A stretch of 64,000 bases of DNA, taken from positions 1,220,765 through 1,284,764 of the forward strand of contig NC_034011.1 of the NCBI RefSeq assembly GCF_000346465.2, given 5' to 3'. The translations under genes were made by a program, and so were the position numbers. Of the stretch, positions 60,015 to 64,000 are shown piece by piece; position 1 is the first letter of the stretch; every line of letters begins with the position of its first letter. This stretch comes from Prunus persica (lineage: Eukaryota; Streptophyta; Magnoliopsida; Rosales; Rosaceae). The notes under the pieces are model-generated. The model was not told the DNA's origin and made no database searches. It saw only the letters and a list, made by a program, of their open reading frames with translations.

Positions 60015-60272
60015 GAAGTAGTCTGTCACCAGGTACAGGATCCCCGCGTAGTGAAAAACCTCGGGGTAGTGTTTATGATAGATGAGGAAAGCCAAGTGAG
60101 GACATATCTGTAGGGCACACGAGTGTTGATTTTTATGGTGTTGGCCATAAGAAGCAAGATGGGAAAGTCCCCAACCAGCTAGCTCCTGCTCTTGGTAAGA
60201 GGTCTTACAGTTACCCTGTTGAGACAAAGAAAATGGAGAATGGTCCGAAGACTACTCAAAGCCTGGTATCGG
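60015..60272 (+). pseudogene. Copied, internally deleted fragment of RRM-gene exon 6
   Basis: Bases matching 50866-51330 of the RNA-binding-protein gene recur here in the same orientation at roughly 90% identity, starting GAAGTAGTCTGTCACCAGG. Two internal deletions remove about 35 bp and about 170 bp. The similarity runs past the exon end through the donor site (GGTATC), so the copy came from genomic DNA, not from spliced mRNA. Stops and deletions make it non-coding. Confidence 0.9.
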
Positions 60273-60361
60273 TGGCTGGGGCTTAGTCGTCCCATAGAGT
60301 CCCACCCTTGGATTTGGAGAGGGGGAATTGTTGTCTCGAACATGTTGGACAGTGTTCCAGT

Positions 60362-63300
60362 TTAGTCGTCCAAGTAATAATAGGACCCAGCAGCTTTTTG
60401 CTCCCTATCCTTGGTTGAGTTCAGTTTGTTGATTCTTGGGCGATAGTTTGTAGGGTCACGTCTAAATGTGATATCCAGTTGCTGCAATGCCACATTGGAA
60501 AAACAAAGAGAGAATCAAATCGTAGAACAACAAAAATTACGTTACATTCAACTGGAGGACAAAGTATATGCAAGGCAAGGAGGTAAATTAAACAAGCTGC
60601 AAGACTTACAGATAAGAAGAGATTCATCCCAGTCAACAAAGATTGTGGAGAATTTGCAATACAATCGACTGATGGCTTTCCTTCATAGACAATAACTTTG
60701 TCGGCCAAGTAAGTAGCCATAATGAAATCATGCTCAACCACGAATGCGGTTTTCTTAGCGTGGAGGATGAACCTCTTTATGACTTTTGCTGCAACGATAC
60801 GCTGCTCAGAATCAAGATATGCACTTGGTTCATCTATCAGATAGATGTCTGCAGGCTGCAATATCAAGCAAAAAGTAGGCTGCATATAAGTTAAGTTCAA
60901 AGCAGATGCATCATACTGTGCACTTAATTTGTTATTGCTGTAAACTTAGGTAAACTAAAATCAATCAGTTACCTTTCCAAGGCATAGACATAGAGCAACC
61001 CTTTGCAGCTCTCCACCAGAGAGTTTGGTAACATCTTGATCCATTAATTGCCCAATTTGAAGAGGCTTCATCACGTCTGTCACAAACTGGGGATGTGTAC
61101 AGGAATCCCGAATTTTTTCATGAAGCATGTCTTTGACTTTTATTGCACGCTTTGTATTAATTTTCTGGGTCTTGTAGGAAACACAAAGCTCAGGTATCTC
61201 CACATCAGAATCAGGTTTCAATAGGCCAACCTACAAATTGAACAAATCAAATGTATGCAATGACTCCACGTATATATCAAGATGCAATTTAATTTTAACA
61301 TATGATTGAATTGATTAAAAAGAGTGAAAATGTTAAGGACTAGTACGTACCAGCATTCTCATAAATGTAGTCTTTCCGGATCCATTCTCACCCAACATCA
61401 CAATAATTTGAGAATTGCTAAATTCGCCCTCTATAACTTGAAGCTTGAAGTCTCCCAACGTTTTAGTCATCGATGGGTACCCATACCGTGCATATGTCTC
61501 AATTTCCTCACCGCTTTCTTGTGGAGTCTCAGAAACCTAAACAAACAAGACAACAACATGATTATATATCTTTAAAAATATTGATTAAGTGCTTAAAACC
61601 AGCATTTTCATTGACAGAATTTATTATCTTACCTTAAAAGTCAAAGATTCATCTCGGAACCTTAGGTTTTCTGTAGGAACAAATCCCGCCAAGAAGATGT
61701 TGATTCCTTCTCTAACTGAGAAAGGTAGGGTTACAACTCCATATGCACCCGGCTTCCCATATAAGCAACAAATGTGATCTGATAAGTAGTCTAGGACGCT
61801 CAAATCGTGCTCCACAACGATTACATAGCTGAAAATGTAAAGCAAAGCAAAACATCCATTACTTAAACATGCCCAATGTAAGCAAGAAAAGACCCCACAA
61901 ATATAAGCAATGAAAAGAAAATAAAAAAAATTGGGGGGGCAAGAAGAGAAGAAGAGAGCTATGAAAACAAAACCTATCAGGCCTGATCAAAGATCGGATG
62001 ACTTTGGCAGCTTTAAGCCTTTGTTTCACATCAAGATAACTTGAAGGTTCATCAAACATGTATATATCTGCCTTTTGCAAAGCAAGAAAAGCAATGGCGA
62101 ATCTCTGAAGCTCCCCACCAGATAAATTGACTACTTTACGATCTAGAACCTGGTTTAGCTCAAGATCAACAATGACTTCTTCCATCACACCTCTCTCATC
62201 TTTCTGTTTGAGCAACTCCCCTACATTGCCTTCAGCTACTTTTGGAATGTAGTCAACGTATTGGGGTTTTATAACAGCCTGTTTAAAGGAAAAATAAAAC
62301 ATATTACATAAAACAGCAAAGGAAATAATATATAAGTGCCCGACTATGCAATTAACTGGACTAAACAACATCACACATAGCATAAGTGTCGGAAACAACC
62401 CATGTTCAACACAGAAAAGCCCAAGAACAGAAGGTTAGGCAAAAAATAAAAAACAAAACAAAACAAAACCGGTAACGAAGAAATAATCTATATACCTACC
62501 TTCAACTTATCTTCCAAGAGACGAATAAAATAACTTTGCAGCTCCGATCCTCGAAAGTAAGTCAAGATTTCCTGCCAATTTGGAGGATTCTACAAAAGAA
62601 TAAAAAACAAATTATAGTCATTCAAAAGAATTAATTCATCAAACAAAACTTGAGAAAAATGATCATATACTAAGAAAAGGGGAGAAATTGGAAATATGAA
62701 AAAACGATGATATGTAAAGGGTATTACATTGAAACGACCCAAATTTGGTTTGAGCTTGCCAGCCAAAATTTTGAGGGCAGTTGACTTCCCAATGCCATTA
62801 GTTCCAACCAAACCAAGAACTTCCCCTGGCCTAGGGACTGGTAACCTGTACTAATTATGTATAATTTAGTTTCTGTTAACTTAAAACACTAAAACCTGAA
62901 GCTGATCAAAGTGGTAAGGAAGTAACTGACCTGTGTAATTTAAAAGAGTTAGACCCATAGCGATAGGTTGTGTCTTTGTCCAGTGCCTTTGGCAAGTTGA
63001 TGATTTCAATTGCTCCAAATGGGCATTTCTACATGATCATAGCCAGAATGAAAACAATGCCTCTGTTAAAACACAACTAGAGTAGATAAAAAGAAGATGA
63101 AAACAAGACAAACAAAATACAATCTTCACTCACCTTAACACATATACCACAGCCAATGCACAACTCTTCGGAGATACGAGCAACCTTGGACACAGGTTTG
63201 ACCTCAATGCATAATTTACCTGCACATTGATGGTTAATAATAGATAACAAGTAGCATTTATGCATAAGAAGTCCATGTACAAAAAAGAAGTAGCATAACA

Positions 63301-63410
63301 TACATACCAGTACGTACGACCGGGCAAGTCCTCTTACATTCCTGGTTACATTTTTTGGGCTTGCATTTGTCAGTGTTCACTATTGCTATGCGAGTCGACC
63401 GATTTTCCAT
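60362..63410 (-). CDS. ABCE2: ABC transporter E family (RLI/ABCE), ribosome recycling factor
   Basis: Soluble twin-ATPase that splits ribosomes after termination; it has no membrane domain. Eleven coding exons: 63410-63308, 63219-63134, 63028-62931, 62845-62728, 62589-62500, 62278-61974, 61828-61633, 61536-61351, 61230-60973, 60855-60610 and 60481-60362 (1806 nt, 601 aa), all phase-consistent. The N-terminal Fe-S domain has both cysteine clusters ([15 protein letters not shown] and [12 protein letters not shown]). NBD1 has [20 protein letters not shown] and [15 protein letters not shown]2 has [20 protein letters not shown] and [12 protein letters not shown]. The C-terminus AGSYYYLDD is the family ending. 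The ATG follows directly after an acceptor, so the 5' UTR is in a separate exon (about 63777-63867). The symbol follows the Arabidopsis ABCE2/RLI2 name; paralogy within the genome is not resolved. Confidence 0.95.
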
Positions 63411-63776
63411 CTAAAAGGTGAACAAAATGTTAATGATATGAACCCTACATCCACATGGATAAATCAAATAAACTTATAAATAAATTCAAACCAAACTAGC
63501 CACCTGAACATGATCGGCAAAGTCTAGAATTACAAATACACTTTTAGGAAACTCTCAATGCAAAATAAGGGCAATACTAAATGCCTCATTCAAGTTACAA
63601 CTAAAGATTTTGAAAGAAGAAGAGGTGGTCTTATTTCTTACTTGTGCTCGCTATATGATTATTATGACAAACAAAAATCGTTACATGATGATCTCGAAAA
63701 CAGAGGAGGAGTTGAAAGAAACACACATACAATGCAGTTGAAGATTGAGAGAGACAGGACTTGAAGAGGAACTTAC

Positions 63777-63809
63777 TGTGTTACTGTAGAAGAAGATAGC
63801 TTTGATAGC

Positions 63810-63847
<38 letters not shown>

Positions 63848-63867
63848 ATTGATGAATGAAAGGGTAT
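63777..63867 (-). other. Predicted 5' UTR exon of ABCE with GA microsatellite
   Basis: On the minus strand a good donor (CACA|GTAAGT) ends this exon at 63777, and the acceptor TTTTAG directly precedes the ATG at 63410. A GA/CT tract at about 63811-63842 lies within the predicted leader. The upstream limit is set by the TATA box and is approximate. Confidence 0.55.
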
Positions 63868-63892
63868 GCGAAGGCTCATGATGAAGAATAGG

Positions 63893-63904
63893 CTTATTTA
63901 TACG
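63893..63904 (-). promoter_or_regulatory. Probable TATA box of ABCE
   Basis: GTATAAATAAGC on the minus strand, with transcription start expected near 63867. The position suits the predicted non-coding first exon. Confidence 0.55.
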
Positions 63905-64000
63905 CAACTCTGATAACGTGTTAAACAAGTTTCTTCTGTTTCCTTATACTTTTTGGTTTTTAATTTTGAAATGATTGGGATTTTTAGATCAGTGTTCGGT

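Larger units (their letters stand above)
57656..60361. other. Gene-free stretch made of gene fragments and repeats
   Basis: No intact gene. In order it holds two F-box/LRR fragments in inverted orientation (57718-58196), a ~40-bp minisatellite (58262-58665), a Copia 3' end with LTR (58740-59220), a LINE remnant (59281-59790) and a copied fragment of exon 6 of the RRM gene (60015-60272). These are listed separately. Bases 60273-60361 are the downstream flank of ABCE. Confidence 0.7.

Noticed and set aside
1..64000. CRISPR array, operon or bacterial defence locus
   Set aside because: The window is spliced plant nuclear DNA; the regular repeats present are microsatellites, a minisatellite and tandem duplications.

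Overview
The window is nuclear DNA from a flowering plant, almost certainly a core eudicot. The evidence is multi-exon genes with GT-AG introns, AT-rich spacers, long (CT/GA)n microsatellites, and plant-specific families: R2R3-MYB, DUF26 plasmodesmal protein, LRR receptor-like kinase, and plant-type EXO70 and F-box/LRR fragments. A woody rosid such as a Rosaceae species would fit, but that is a guess; no decisive species marker is visible.

Ten gene loci can be supported, nine apparently intact. I rebuilt exon structures by joining reading frames at splice consensus sites and checking that phase is kept to the stop codon. On the minus strand, from low to high coordinates: an ODORANT1/MYB20-43-85-type R2R3-MYB (4.5-6.2 kb), an ARL8 small GTPase with a 3.9-kb first intron (9.9-15.2 kb), an RLK902/RKL1-like LRR receptor-like kinase with altered catalytic motifs (18.2-21.6 kb), a peroxisomal small heat-shock protein ending in SKL (25.8-26.6 kb), a plasmodesmata-located DUF26 protein (27.9-29.1 kb), a Nudix hydrolase (32.9-34.1 kb) and condensin subunit CAP-G (39.3-46.8 kb). 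On the plus strand is a PWI-like plus RRM RNA-binding protein (48.4-54.5 kb). Back on the minus strand are a wrecked EXO70 pseudogene (55.8-57.7 kb) and ABCE/RLI, the ribosome-recycling ATPase (60.4-63.4 kb). These are unrelated housekeeping and signalling genes; there is no operon or obvious metabolic cluster.

Spacers and introns are rich in small mobile elements. One tRNA-derived SINE family has at least seven copies, four of them with recognisable target duplications. A 263-bp Mutator-like MITE has a perfect 9-bp target duplication. There are also other foldback elements, Copia-type LTR remnants, a LINE RNase H remnant, and a block of nested tandem duplications at 23.0-24.5 kb.

The most unusual stretch is 55.8-60.3 kb. 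It holds the EXO70 pseudogene, whose middle is replaced by an AT-rich insert carrying GC-rich palindromes. Next come two F-box/LRR fragments arranged as a near-perfect head-to-head hairpin with a loop of about 15 nt (a candidate small-RNA precursor), a ~40-bp minisatellite open in several frames, a Copia 3' end, a LINE remnant, and an internally deleted genomic copy of exon 6 of the neighbouring RNA-binding-protein gene.
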